49,617 bases of DNA from JAJOKK01 sp965370555 (GTDB taxonomy: Bacteria > Bipolaricaulota > Bipolaricaulia > UBA7950 > UBA9294), in assembly GCA_965370555.1 (NCBI GenBank), contig CBDUVB010000011.1, forward strand, positions 1 to 49,617, given 5' to 3'. Below, piece after piece: positions 17,359 to 24,883 of this stretch. Position numbers and translations under genes: made by a program. The notes beneath the pieces were generated by a model. The model was not told the origin of the DNA. It ran no database searches and saw only the letters and a program-made list of their open reading frames with translations. Every line of letters starts with the position of its first letter. Position 1 is the stretch's first letter.

Positions 17359-18351
17359 TTAGGGCGCCGTGAGAGAGGTCAGCTCCCACAGGCGAATCGT
17401 CTTATCGCTTCCACCTGACGCAAGGAGTTCTCCGTTCGGGCTGAACACAACCGATAATACATAGGATGCAGAAACATGTCCGGTGAGCGTAGCGACACAC
17501 TGCCTACTGGACACATTCCACAGCCTGATCTGTCGATCCCGCCACTGCGGAGCGATCGGCCGTTCGCCTGAAACGAGGAACCTTCCATCAGGACTGAACG
17601 CCAGGGAGTAGATATACCCACTGCGCTCCGTAGGTAGATCCGTGCAGTTGTAGGCAGCAAGGCTCGTCAGCTTGATTCGCTTGTCCGCAGACCCTGAGGC
17701 AAGGAGCGTTCCATCCGGGCTGAAGGAGAGGGCTTTGATACTGCTCATGTGCCCGGTGAGCGTGATGAGTGACTGGTAGTCGGCCAGGTTCCACAACGTA
17801 ACCTGACCCATCGTCCCCGAGGCGAATAGGGCCCCGTCGGGACTGATCGCGACCGCGTTGACCTCATTCATAGTCTCCTTCATGATCGCCATGCTCCGAT
17901 AAGAAGCCGTACTCCAAACGCTAATCGTCTTATTATCCGCCCCTGCAATAAGAAGCGCTCCATCCGGACTGAACGAGAGCGACTTCACTCCCCCCATGCG
18001 CCCCTGCAGTGTGGCCAAACAGGAATGCGTTTTAACATCCCACAGCCTGATCGTACGATCGTTCGATCCTGAGGCCAGAAGTCTCCCATCGGGACTGATA
18101 GCCACCGAATTAACGCGGTTCGTGTGCCCGGTCAGAATGGCTACACAGCTTCCAGAGGGAACGTTCCATAACCGCACCGTATTATCATCCGAGCCTGAGG
18201 CAAGGAGCGTTCCATCGGGACTGAATGCTACTGAACTCACACGATCGGTGTGTCCGACGAGAGTGGAGATGGGCGTGGGTGTCACGGCCTGCGCAGTGAT
18301 AGCAACGAGAAAGACGAGCAGGATCGATATCAGAACGGTACGACAACGCAT
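17359..18351 (-). CDS. Exported WD40-repeat protein
   Basis: 330 residues. A signal peptide (VLISILLVFLVAITAQA) precedes seven WD40 repeats that should close one beta propeller. Repeats show VxSVAFSPDGTLLASGSxDxTIRLW with small changes; repeats 4 and 5 are weaker (VTLWNL, IKLTSL). WD40 propellers are binding platforms with no catalytic residues. Export is uncommon for this fold. The ribosome binding site is AAAGGAG. The next gene upstream is the large surface protein on the same strand, but a terminator at 18401-18436 separates them. Confidence 0.88.
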   Translation of the reverse strand: MRCRTVLISILLVFLVAITAQAVTPTPISTLVGHTDRVSSVAFSPDGTLLASGSDDNTVRLWNVPSGSCVAILTGHTNRVNSVAISPDGRLLASGSNDRTIRLWDVKTHSCLATLQGRMGGVKSLSFSPDGALLIAGADNKTISVWSTASYRSMAIMKETMNEVNAVAISPDGALFASGTMGQVTLWNLADYQSLITLTGHMSSIKALSFSPDGTLLASGSADKRIKLTSLAAYNCTDLPTERSGYIYSLAFSPDGRFLVSGERPIAPQWRDRQIRLWNVSSRQCVATLTGHVSASYVLSVVFSPNGELLASGGSDKTIRLWELTSLTAP

Positions 18352-18400
18352 CGTTTCTCCTTTACCCCTATAATTGCAAACAAGCTGCTGCGCTACAATA

Positions 18401-18436
18401 AAGAAGGGCCCTGGTTTACCAGGGCCCCGTTTAAGT
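18401..18436 (-). terminator. Rho-independent terminator of the large surface-protein gene
   Basis: On the minus strand GGGGCCCTGG, a TAAA loop and CCAGGGCCC are followed by TTCTTTATT, about 25 bases after the surface-protein stop codon. This is a textbook hairpin with a T-rich tail. Confidence 0.85.
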
Positions 18437-18458
18437 TGCTAACTCATATCACGCTGTT

Positions 18459-20300
18459 TTAGAACGTGAACTCAACCCCGAACGTGAGCGATCCCCAACC
18501 GAACCAGGAGACGTCGAGGCCGAGGGTGAAGGCGACGTTGCTGCCAAGACCCAGGGTGACTTCGGCGTCAGTCTCGACCCAACCGAGGATCGAGGTGATG
18601 GCGGTCCCTGTGTAGTGCCCCACAAGATAGGATGCCTCGGCGATGGTGTCTGCCGTCTCGCAAGGGTCGCAGATACCGGTACCTGGGACGGTATTAGTCG
18701 CCACAGGCGTGGTTGCCGTCGTATCTGTCAAAAGGATATATTCGGCGTAGCCCCAGGCAGCACCGAGGAACTCGATAACATCGGTACCCGCATACGTACC
18801 GTCGTTGCCCGCATCGAAGTAGTACGATCCGTAGACGCTATCGAGGACGTAGTTGGTGATGTTGCCGAAGTACGTGTCGACGTCGAATGAGAGGGCACCG
18901 GCGCAGCAGGCATCCGCCTCATATGAGATGCTCATCTGGTTGATGACGTACGCCTTATCGTACGAGCAGGCGATGTCGACCATCACCCAATCGCCGACTC
19001 CAGCCGCGGTGATTGCAGCAGCGCTGCTGGGTGTATTGCTGCTTCCCTTCACATCCGGCTTCCAGAAGTGGAGCACGTCAGCGTAGGTGTGCGTGATGTA
19101 GCCATAGGCTCCGACGAGCGGGTTAGCGCTGTAGTCCCAGGTTGCCGCAAACGACACGGTAACACCGTTGAAGACGTGGCTGTAGCCGAGTCCCTGGAGC
19201 TTGATCCCACCGATGGTACTGGTGGCAGCATTCCACACCACATCGGCGACGATCGTGAAGCAAGAGCTCGCGAAGGTCATCTCCGGCTCGAGCGTCATCG
19301 TCTTGGAAGTGGTATCGAACTCGACCAGGAAGTCAAAGCCCAGATCCCAACAGCAACCGAGGCTCACATCCTTAATCAGGATGGCAAAGCCCTCAAAATC
19401 GCAGCAGGAGAAGTCGATCGCTATATCCACCGTCAGACAATCTCCAAACGGAGCTAGCCCCTCGATGAGGGTATAGTTCCTGGTGAACATGACGTCGCAC
19501 CCGGCGCACTCAAGGCCCGCGATGACACCGGACATCTGGAGTACCGTCGCGAGATAATCGACATCATAGGCGCTTACAGCATGGTCGCTGTACTCCACCA
19601 AGTTGAAGTAGGTGTAGTTCGTGAAGGTCGCCCCAGCGAACGAGCCGCTGATGGTGAACTTCGCACCGGTTCCAACCTTGACCGAGCTGGCAACACTCAG
19701 AAGCGTCGTTTGAAGCGTCAGTGTGCCACCATCTGTTTTAGCAACCTGCGTCGGGAATTTGTCCGCCGTGTAGTTCGAGTACAAGGTCGCCAAGTCACTG
19801 TCGGTCCCCTCGAGGAAGAATAACGCCCCGAAGCTCAACCCGGCAATGCTGACGCTCCCCTCAACAGTCAGGTCATCGAATGCAGGGGTATACGTAGTGG
19901 TGACTGTCTTCGCCGCGTACGTCCAGCTAGGCGTCTGCAAGCACGGAGAATCAGCGGCAGGAAGCTCAGCCAGGGTCGTATAAGCCGTCTTCACTGCGGT
20001 GGCCTTCATCGGCGCGAAGTCCATATCGACATCGAAACTGAACGCACCGAGTACGCCCTCGGCGGTGAAACCTAGACCGTCTAGGCCGATCCCGCTAAAG
20101 TCCGACGTCATACCAAACGTCCAGCCACCGACTATGAAGTCGATGTCCAAATCCGAATCAAAAGACAAGAAGTCCGCGAACACCGTGGTAGCAGGATCGA
20201 TGGTGATATCCGTATCCCACGTTCCTTCCCACGTCTGCGCCGAGGCAAACAGCCCCAGCCCTAATACCAATGTAAAGGCAAATACGAGAGCCTTTTTCAT
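18459..20300 (-). CDS. Large secreted beta-rich surface protein, likely outer-membrane barrel
   Basis: 613 residues. A classic signal peptide (MKKALVFAFTLVLGLGLFASA) is followed by a mature part rich in Asp, Thr, Phe and alternating beta-strand patterns. It ends in LGLDVSWFGWGSLTFGVEFTF, the alternating aromatic finish with terminal Phe typical of outer-membrane barrel proteins. Several Cys pairs occur in the middle (FSCCDFEG, LGCCWDLG, ADACCAG), unusual for a barrel. I know no named family; it resembles large surface proteins of Bipolaricaulota/Acetothermia genomes. It has a strong promoter (20426-20454), AAGGAGG ribosome binding site and its own terminator, so it is probably highly expressed and monocistronic. 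Confidence 0.8.
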   Translation of the reverse strand: MKKALVFAFTLVLGLGLFASAQTWEGTWDTDITIDPATTVFADFLSFDSDLDIDFIVGGWTFGMTSDFSGIGLDGLGFTAEGVLGAFSFDVDMDFAPMKATAVKTAYTTLAELPAADSPCLQTPSWTYAAKTVTTTYTPAFDDLTVEGSVSIAGLSFGALFFLEGTDSDLATLYSNYTADKFPTQVAKTDGGTLTLQTTLLSVASSVKVGTGAKFTISGSFAGATFTNYTYFNLVEYSDHAVSAYDVDYLATVLQMSGVIAGLECAGCDVMFTRNYTLIEGLAPFGDCLTVDIAIDFSCCDFEGFAILIKDVSLGCCWDLGFDFLVEFDTTSKTMTLEPEMTFASSCFTIVADVVWNAATSTIGGIKLQGLGYSHVFNGVTVSFAATWDYSANPLVGAYGYITHTYADVLHFWKPDVKGSSNTPSSAAAITAAGVGDWVMVDIACSYDKAYVINQMSISYEADACCAGALSFDVDTYFGNITNYVLDSVYGSYYFDAGNDGTYAGTDVIEFLGAAWGYAEYILLTDTTATTPVATNTVPGTGICDPCETADTIAEASYLVGHYTGTAITSILGWVETDAEVTLGLGSNVAFTLGLDVSWFGWGSLTFGVEFTF

Positions 20301-20425
20301 AACTTTATTACCTCCTTACAGGTTTAACTCTTGACAAGAAGCATGCTCTTTCGACAGTTAGATTTTAAGCGCCGATCGATCACCTCCCAACTACCTATTC
20401 CGCCTCTCCACTAGATCTTGTCACC

Positions 20426-20454
20426 ATCATAATACGCAAAAGGGACAAAGTCAA
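20426..20454 (-). promoter_or_regulatory. Strong sigma70-type promoter of the surface-protein gene
   Basis: On the minus strand TTGACT (20449-20454), 17 bases, TATGAT (20426-20431). Transcription should begin near 20419, giving a leader of about 120 bases before the ATG at 20300, with AAGGAGG at 20307-20313. Confidence 0.8.
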
Positions 20455-20497
20455 GTGATCGGTGTCACTTTCGACGGACCCTTACTACACTACTACA

Positions 20498-21073
20498 CTA
20501 CCTGAAGGTGGCCAGTGCCACGCCGATAATCCCCACCAACAGGGCGGTCAACGAGATGATGAAGTTGGCGTTCACCCGGCTGGCGAGTTGCGTAGAGTCA
20601 GTCCCGGTTCCTGCTTGTGTGCGCAACTGGGAGATCGCCTGCTCGTTCTGCAAGACACGGGACTCCAGCGCCGAGGTGTCCCCACCCTGCATGGAGCCAA
20701 TCTGCGACTGCAACGTGGCGAGGTTGTCGGAGACCTTGAAGATTAAGCTCCTCAACACATCGAGGTCTTCCGGAGTGACGCTCTCCGGGTTGTTCTGCAT
20801 GTACTTAATCGCCCGCGCGATCAGCGCCGCTGCGGAGTAGCGATCGAGCGCCTGTTCCCCGTTGTACTGCCCGCCGGGAAGACCGGTGATGATTCCCCTC
20901 TCGGCCAGGTACTCGAGATCGTTGTACGCCCAGTGATCCTTCGGAACATCGGAGAAGAGCCCACCCATATTAGGTGGCTCGGTATGGCCATTCCCAGTCT
21001 GTGCCAGGACAGCGCCCCCAAATGCCAACGACAGAAACGCGACAAACAGGATGAACAACAGACTATTTTTCAC
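20498..21073 (-). CDS. S-layer-homology protein with coiled coil and C-terminal membrane anchor
   Basis: 191 residues. A signal peptide (SLLFILFVAFLSLAFGGAVLAQ) precedes one SLH domain near residues 35-90 (FSDVPKDHWAYNDLEYLAERGIITG, RYSAAALIARAI). A coiled coil follows near 105-155 (VSDNLATLQSQIG, LESRVLQNEQAISQLRTQ), and a C-terminal membrane helix (FIISLTALLVGIIGVALATF). The layout, an envelope-spanning coiled coil with SLH at the distal end, suggests a tether between layers. The GTG at 21073 has GAGGGGG eight bases upstream and a promoter behind it; a longer frame to 21283 runs through a repeat. Confidence 0.85.
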   Translation of the reverse strand: MKNSLLFILFVAFLSLAFGGAVLAQTGNGHTEPPNMGGLFSDVPKDHWAYNDLEYLAERGIITGLPGGQYNGEQALDRYSAAALIARAIKYMQNNPESVTPEDLDVLRSLIFKVSDNLATLQSQIGSMQGGDTSALESRVLQNEQAISQLRTQAGTGTDSTQLASRVNANFIISLTALLVGIIGVALATFR

Positions 21074-21110
21074 CGTTATAACCCCCTCTTGTTGAATAAA
21101 CTGTAGAAGC

Positions 21111-21139
21111 AGTATAGGACTTGTCTCCCAGCGAGTCAA
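21111..21139 (-). promoter_or_regulatory. Sigma70-type promoter of the SLH gene
   Basis: Minus strand TTGACT (21134-21139), 17-base spacer, TATACT (21111-21116). It has the same -35 box and spacing as the surface-protein promoter. The leader is about 30 bases, which fixes the GTG at 21073 as start. Confidence 0.8.
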
Positions 21140-21279
21140 TATCTGGAAGGCGGAGCGCGGAACGGGGAAGGCGGAAGGAAGGATATGGCTTTCCGCGTCC
21201 CAGTTCGTGTCTCTGTGTCTTTGCTTTTCCCGCGTTCCCCGTTCCGAGTTCCGCGTTCTCTCCCCTTCCCCCTCCCTCA
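21140..21279. repeat. G/purine-rich repeat between SLH gene and rnhB
   Basis: A mixed array of GGCGGAGCGCGGAACGGGG-type units and their complement (CGCGTTCCCCGTTCCGAG) fills the gap after the rnhB stop codon. It is the same family as the units inside rnhB. Confidence 0.7.
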
Positions 21280-22164
21280 TCACTCTTTCACCCTGAAGCT
21301 ACGCCGGTGGATCGCGGAGGGGCCGTTGTCACGCAGGGCAGCGAGGTGCGCGGGGGTCCCGTACCCCTTGTTCGCAGCGAACGCATAGACAGGGAAGCGC
21401 TGGTGCAAGTTTAGCATCATCCGATCGCGGGCGACCTTGGCCAGGATGGAAGCAGCCGCGATGTGGAGCGAACGGGAGTCCCCTTTGGTGAACGAAAGCT
21501 CAGGAGAAAGAGGAGACGCGGGGAGAGGGGGACGCGGGGAGAGGGGGACGCGGAGACGCGGGGAAGGGGAGACACGGGGAGAACTTAAATCTCCGTGTTC
21601 CCGCGTCTCCGCGTCTCCGCGTCCCAGCAGTGAGAGCCCACGGTCGCAGAGTAGGAGGTCGACTCTTTCTCCCATCGTGATATATGCACGCCGCGCGGCG
21701 AGGGAGATGGCAGGGACGATCCCCAAGAGGTCGATCTCCTGTGCGCTCGCCCAGCCGATCCCCCAGGAGGCGACCTCTGTAATCTGATGGTACATCTCCT
21801 CGCGCCGTGCCGGGGAAAGGTGCTTCGAGTCATCGACCCCGGCGAGGTGCTCGAGAAAGTGGTTGGGAAACACAACGTCGGGGACAAGCCCCGACGCTAC
21901 AGGGATGCCTTTCGTAGCGTCGTACCTTGTGTACGACGGTTGTTGCAGAGGTAGATCAAAGTGAACACAGCCAACAGCGACCGGACCGGCAAGAGCCCCA
22001 CGACCAGCCTCATCGAAGCCGGCAAGGGTAAGATGCGAGGAGGGGGAGAGAGGGGGAGACGCGGGGAGGGGGAGACGCGGGGAAGGGGAAACGGCAAAGC
22101 TTTCGTCAAAGGCGTAGAGCTCGCACACACGGGCGAAACGATCCTCTTCGCTTTGCCTCGTCAT
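21280..22164 (-). CDS. rnhB: Ribonuclease HII carrying three repeat-derived insertions
   Basis: 294 residues, longer than the usual 200 or so. It degrades RNA of RNA-DNA hybrids. All four acidic residues appear present: D51 and E52 in GFDEAGRG, D174 in LLLCDRG, D229 in TKGDSR, and the AAASILAKVARD helix is intact. Three segments have no counterpart in the family and coincide with DNA repeats. Residues about 24-45 (Ser/Pro-rich, bases about 22030-22095) and 181-223 (bases 21497-21632) come from the purine-rich family. Residues about 72-100 (bases about 21868-21950) come from paired ACAAG hairpins. All keep the frame. The gene ends the ffh-rpsP-trmD-rplS-lepB cluster. Confidence 0.9.
   Translation of the reverse strand: MTRQSEEDRFARVCELYAFDESFAVSPSPRLPLPASPPLSPSSHLTLAGFDEAGRGALAGPVAVGCVHFDLPLQQPSYTRYDATKGIPVASGLVPDVVFPNHFLEHLAGVDDSKHLSPARREEMYHQITEVASWGIGWASAQEIDLLGIVPAISLAARRAYITMGERVDLLLCDRGLSLLGRGDAETREHGDLSSPRVSPSPRLRVPLSPRPPLPASPLSPELSFTKGDSRSLHIAAASILAKVARDRMMLNLHQRFPVYAFAANKGYGTPAHLAALRDNGPSAIHRRSFRVKE
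21497..21632. repeat. Purine-rich repeat inside rnhB (insert 3)
   Basis: GGAGACGCGGGGAGAGGGGG units followed, after an AACTTAAATCTCC turn, by the complementary arm. It is read through as residues about 181-223 of RNase HII, a loop between the two C-terminal catalytic aspartates. Confidence 0.85.
21877..21937. repeat. Facing pair of ACAAG hairpins inside rnhB (insert 2)
   Basis: Plus strand 21877-21900 reads GTCGGGG-ACAAG-CCCCGAC-GCTAC. The minus strand of 21914-21937 reads GTCGTAC-ACAAG-GTACGAC-GCTAC. The two GCTAC tails face each other across 13 bases and can pair. Stems differ but stay perfectly complementary. Confidence 0.85.
22030..22095. repeat. Purine-rich repeat inside rnhB (insert 1)
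   Basis: GGGGGAGACGCGGGGAGGGG-type units, read as a Ser/Pro/Leu-rich stretch just before the GFDEAGRG active-site motif. Confidence 0.8.
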
Positions 22165-22208
22165 GCGATCCTCCTCTGCGGTGCTCTACAGGTGGAAGCG
22201 AGTTGTTT

Positions 22209-22271
22209 GGGGTCAGGTCTTGTTTCTTGCATGACAACACTTACGCCACGCAAGAAACAAGACCTGACCCC
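22209..22271. repeat. REP-like palindrome 2
   Basis: A 22-bp perfect stem (GGGGTCAGGTCTTGTTTCTT...) with a 19-base loop. It lies six bases after the lepB stop codon. Near-identical 14-15 base copies of the lepB 3' end flank it (about 22184-22197 and 22274-22288, CTCTTACAGGTGGAA with one base missing in the left copy), like a target duplication. Confidence 0.92.
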
Positions 22272-22277
22272 AGCCTC

Positions 22278-23150
22278 TTACAGGTGGAAATAGCCGTTCA
22301 TTGGGCCGAAGCGGGAGAACGGCCACACGCGGAAGTACGGTTCTCCTATGAAGTCCCGCTGGTCGACAAAGCCCCAGAAGCGGGAATCCCACGAGTTGTC
22401 GGAGTTGTCGCCGAGGACGAGCCACTTCCCCTCGGGGACGAGGGTTGGGCTTACTCCATAGCGCATGCGGGGATCGTTCGACGTGTAGTAGCGATCGAAC
22501 CGCTCCCCTTCGAGCTTCACCCCATCGATATAGATATCTCCGGCCTTAATCTCTACGGTCTGCCCGCCGACCGCGATCAGACGTTTCACGTAGCGCACCC
22601 GCTTCTCGCGCAGGTCGATCCCAAAATCGGCGATGGTCTCCATCCCAGTCTGTTTTGCCCCCAGATCGAGTTGAGGGAGGCCGGCAAGACCGAGGACTAC
22701 CATAGTTCCCGTAGGAAGGCCTGTGATGATCGCATCAGCCCCTGACTTATTGAAGACCGGCTCCCGGTTGATGGAGATTAGCCGCTCGCCATCCGGGACC
22801 AGTGCCCGATCGGCCAGAGATCCTTCCTCGACGCCCTTTACCAAGACCGCGTCGGTGTGCCAGAAGACAACGATATCACCCGGCTTGGGGGCGCGGAAGT
22901 AGTAGGAGATCCGATCGACGAAGAAGGAGTCCTTAGGATCTATCGTGGGGATCATCGATCCGGTAGGGACGTGCATCCGCACGGTGACGAAGCTCATCAC
23001 GAGGATAGCAAGAGCCAGAGCAACGATGATCACTTCGACCCATTCGAGGATCTCAGACATCACCCGGCCGGGGTTCCACCCAAAATGACGCGCCAGGCGC
23101 AGGATCCAGGCCGGCCTCTTCTCCTTCTTGTTCTTCTTACGGCGTCCCAT
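22278..23150 (-). CDS. lepB: Signal peptidase I
   Basis: 290 residues of the S26 family. One N-terminal membrane segment (VEVIIVALALAILVMSFVTV, about 38-57) is followed by the catalytic serine S65 in VPTGSMIPT and the general base K189 in VRYVKRLIAVGG. The late box GDNSDNSWDSRFWGFV is also present. It removes signal peptides from exported precursors at the membrane. About 60 extra residues between the GDIVVF strand and the Lys box lengthen it compared with short Gram-positive forms. It begins one base after the rplS stop codon, in the usual gene order. The stop codon lies just beside REP-like palindrome 2. Confidence 0.95.
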   Translation of the reverse strand: MGRRKKNKKEKRPAWILRLARHFGWNPGRVMSEILEWVEVIIVALALAILVMSFVTVRMHVPTGSMIPTIDPKDSFFVDRISYYFRAPKPGDIVVFWHTDAVLVKGVEEGSLADRALVPDGERLISINREPVFNKSGADAIITGLPTGTMVVLGLAGLPQLDLGAKQTGMETIADFGIDLREKRVRYVKRLIAVGGQTVEIKAGDIYIDGVKLEGERFDRYYTSNDPRMRYGVSPTLVPEGKWLVLGDNSDNSWDSRFWGFVDQRDFIGEPYFRVWPFSRFGPMNGYFHL

Positions 23151-23471
23151 CTAGCGAATGCGGCGCAGCCGTCGCAGGAAATAGGGCCTTGCCTGACGTG
23201 ACCGGTTCTTCTTCACGATCTCGATCTTCTCGATCTTGGGGGAGTGCACCGGATAGGTCTTCTCGACCCCAATTCCCGAGGAGATCTTCCTCACGGTGAC
23301 CATCTCACGCGTCCCCGACCCGCTTCGCTTAAGAACGATCCCCTCGAAGACCTGGATCCTCTCCTTGGCCCCCTCGGAGATCCGTTCGTGGATCTTCACG
23401 ATATCCCCAGGGGAGAACTCCCCTCGGTCCTTCAAGTGTTCCTTCTCCACAGCTCTCAGTATGTCATCCAT
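23151..23471 (-). CDS. rplS: 50S ribosomal protein L19
   Basis: 106 residues. The L19 core is clear: FSPGDIVKIHERISEG, RIQVFEGIVLKRSGSG, VRKISSGIGVEKTYPVHSPKIEKIEIVK and a basic tail. It is placed between the trmD-linked methyltransferase and lepB as in many bacteria. The start ATG is preceded by AAGGGAGG. A REP-like palindrome separates it from the upstream gene. Confidence 0.97.
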   Translation of the reverse strand: MDDILRAVEKEHLKDRGEFSPGDIVKIHERISEGAKERIQVFEGIVLKRSGSGTREMVTVRKISSGIGVEKTYPVHSPKIEKIEIVKKNRSRQARPYFLRRLRRIR

Positions 23472-23488
23472 TCCCTTCCTCCCTTCTT

Positions 23489-23553
23489 GGGGTCAGGCCT
23501 TGTAATCCAACAATTTAAGGTGCCTGCCTTGTTGGATCGCAAGGGCTGACCCC
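23489..23553. repeat. REP-like palindrome 3, overlapping a gene end
   Basis: Imperfect palindrome with GGGGTCAGGCCTTG and CAAGGGCTGACCCC arms. Bases 23515-23553 supply the last 12 codons and stop of the upstream methyltransferase gene. Confidence 0.88.
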
Positions 23554-24117
23554 GCATACATCTCCTGCCAGCCGGTCCATGGTGATCGCTACCGCTGCAC
23601 GGACCGACAGGTGGTTGAAATCGCTATCCGGCATGATCGGCGGAAGGATCAGATCGCATGTCTCGATCAGTTCGTCGGTCATCCCCCAGCCGGTCCCAAA
23701 CAGGATATAGACCGGTTCAGTTCCGTGCTCGATACGCTCTCGTAGCTTTGCATGGGGAATGATACGGTCCCCTTGTCGCCTCGCTGATGTTGCAACGAGG
23801 AGTGGTGAGATACCTTCCGCCTCTTGGATCCACTCGATCGTCTCTTCCAGGTCCTCTGCCATCGCTACGATCTCAAGGGCCTCGCCGCGGTTGCTCTCTT
23901 CCATCGCACGCTCTCCCTCGGTCCAGAACCCACGGATCCTCCACCCGATCTCTCGCTGCGACGGGAGGGGCGTGATCACAAAATAGCGGACTACTCCATA
24001 GGTGCGCGCCGTGCGCGCGATATCGTGCACATCGATCGAGGTCATCGCCGTCGCCACGATCTCGCCACGGCGGTTGCGCATCGGGAAGTGCAGAAGACCG
24101 ACGTACAGATTACCCAT
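23515..24117 (-). CDS. SAM-dependent RNA methyltransferase, trmD-associated family
   Basis: About 200 residues. The N-terminus LYVGLLHFPMRNRRGEIVATAMTSIDVHDIARTARTYGV (residues 3-41) matches the PF09936-type family often encoded beside trmD. VVRYFVITPL and the late GTGWGMT and LPPIMPDSDFNHLSVRAA segments agree with a SPOUT-like knot. RNA target unknown. The ATG at 24117 overlaps the trmD stop by eight bases; a longer frame would overlap trmD further and has no domain. The final 12 residues (GVSPCDPTRQAP) are encoded by REP-like palindrome 3, so the original C-terminus was replaced or extended. Confidence 0.85.
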   Translation of the reverse strand: MGNLYVGLLHFPMRNRRGEIVATAMTSIDVHDIARTARTYGVVRYFVITPLPSQREIGWRIRGFWTEGERAMEESNRGEALEIVAMAEDLEETIEWIQEAEGISPLLVATSARRQGDRIIPHAKLRERIEHGTEPVYILFGTGWGMTDELIETCDLILPPIMPDSDFNHLSVRAAVAITMDRLAGDVCGVSPCDPTRQAP

Positions 24118-24880
24118 CGCTCGAATCCCTGTCAAGATGGACTCCGAGGAGATCGGGGCGGTTGCGCATCGTCTTCTCCCACGCGCGGCGCTCGCGGAAC
24201 GCCTCGATCTTCGCGTGGTCGCCCGAGAGGAGGACCTCAGGGACGGAAAGGCCACGGAAGACGGGCGGCCGCGTGTACTGCGGCGGGCCGAGGCGCGTCT
24301 TTCGATAGAAGGAATCGGTCTCCACTGACTCGAACTTCCCGACGACCCCGGGGACCATCCGCGCAGTCGCCTCGATGACGGCTGCTGCTGCGACTTCCCC
24401 CCCGGTGAGGACGTAGTCGCCGATTGAGATTTCCTCGTCGATGAACGAGATCAGCCGCTCATCGACCCCTTCGTAACGCCCGCACAGGAGGATCAAACCG
24501 TCGAGTTGAGCCCAACGGATCGCGTCTTCCTGCCTGAAGAGCCGCCCCTGCGATGAGAGAAGGACCGTGCGTTGTTTGGGGTCAGATCTTGTTTTTTGAC
24601 CTACCTTGTCGTGTAGAACGTCTTCGTCGGGATCGAAGGCCAAGAAAGAAGACCTGACCTCGTCTATTGCCCGCACGAATGTATCGACCCTCATCACCAT
24701 CCCTGCCCCGCCCCCGTAAGGGCGGTCGTCGACGACCCGGTGTGGATCATCGGTAAAATCACGCAGGTCGTGAAGATGGATCTCAATGAGCCCATTCTCC
24801 ACCGCCTGAGCGAGGACCCCCACAGAGAAAAAGCCGGAGAATGCTTCCGGAAAGATCGAAAGTATATCGAAGTGCATCAC
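24110..24880 (-). CDS. trmD: tRNA (guanine-N1)-methyltransferase with in-frame repeat insert
   Basis: 256 residues. Methylates G37 of tRNA. Family motifs are DILSIFPEAF at the start, RVVDDRPYGGGAGMVM (about 48-63), TVLLSSQGRLF (about 105-115), LCGRYEGVDERL, and EISIGDYVLTGGE with the knot. Residues 74-101 are extra: they correspond exactly to the 84-base REP-like element at 24578-24661, which adds 28 codons in frame between AID and KQRTVLL. Without it the length is 228, normal for the family. It begins three bases after khpA; rimM, usually between rpsP and trmD, is absent. Confidence 0.94.
   Translation of the reverse strand: MMHFDILSIFPEAFSGFFSVGVLAQAVENGLIEIHLHDLRDFTDDPHRVVDDRPYGGGAGMVMRVDTFVRAIDEVRSSFLAFDPDEDVLHDKVGQKTRSDPKQRTVLLSSQGRLFRQEDAIRWAQLDGLILLCGRYEGVDERLISFIDEEISIGDYVLTGGEVAAAAVIEATARMVPGVVGKFESVETDSFYRKTRLGPPQYTRPPVFRGLSVPEVLLSGDHAKIEAFRERRAWEKTMRNRPDLLGVHLDRDSSDG
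24578..24661. repeat. REP-like palindrome 4, inside trmD
   Basis: GGGGTCAGATCTTGTTTTTTG at one end and AAGAAAGAAGACCTGACCTC at the other match the family arms. Length is 84 bases, a multiple of three. It is divergent from the perfect copies, so it is likely older or selected for an open frame. Confidence 0.85.
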
Positions 24881-24883
24881 TCG

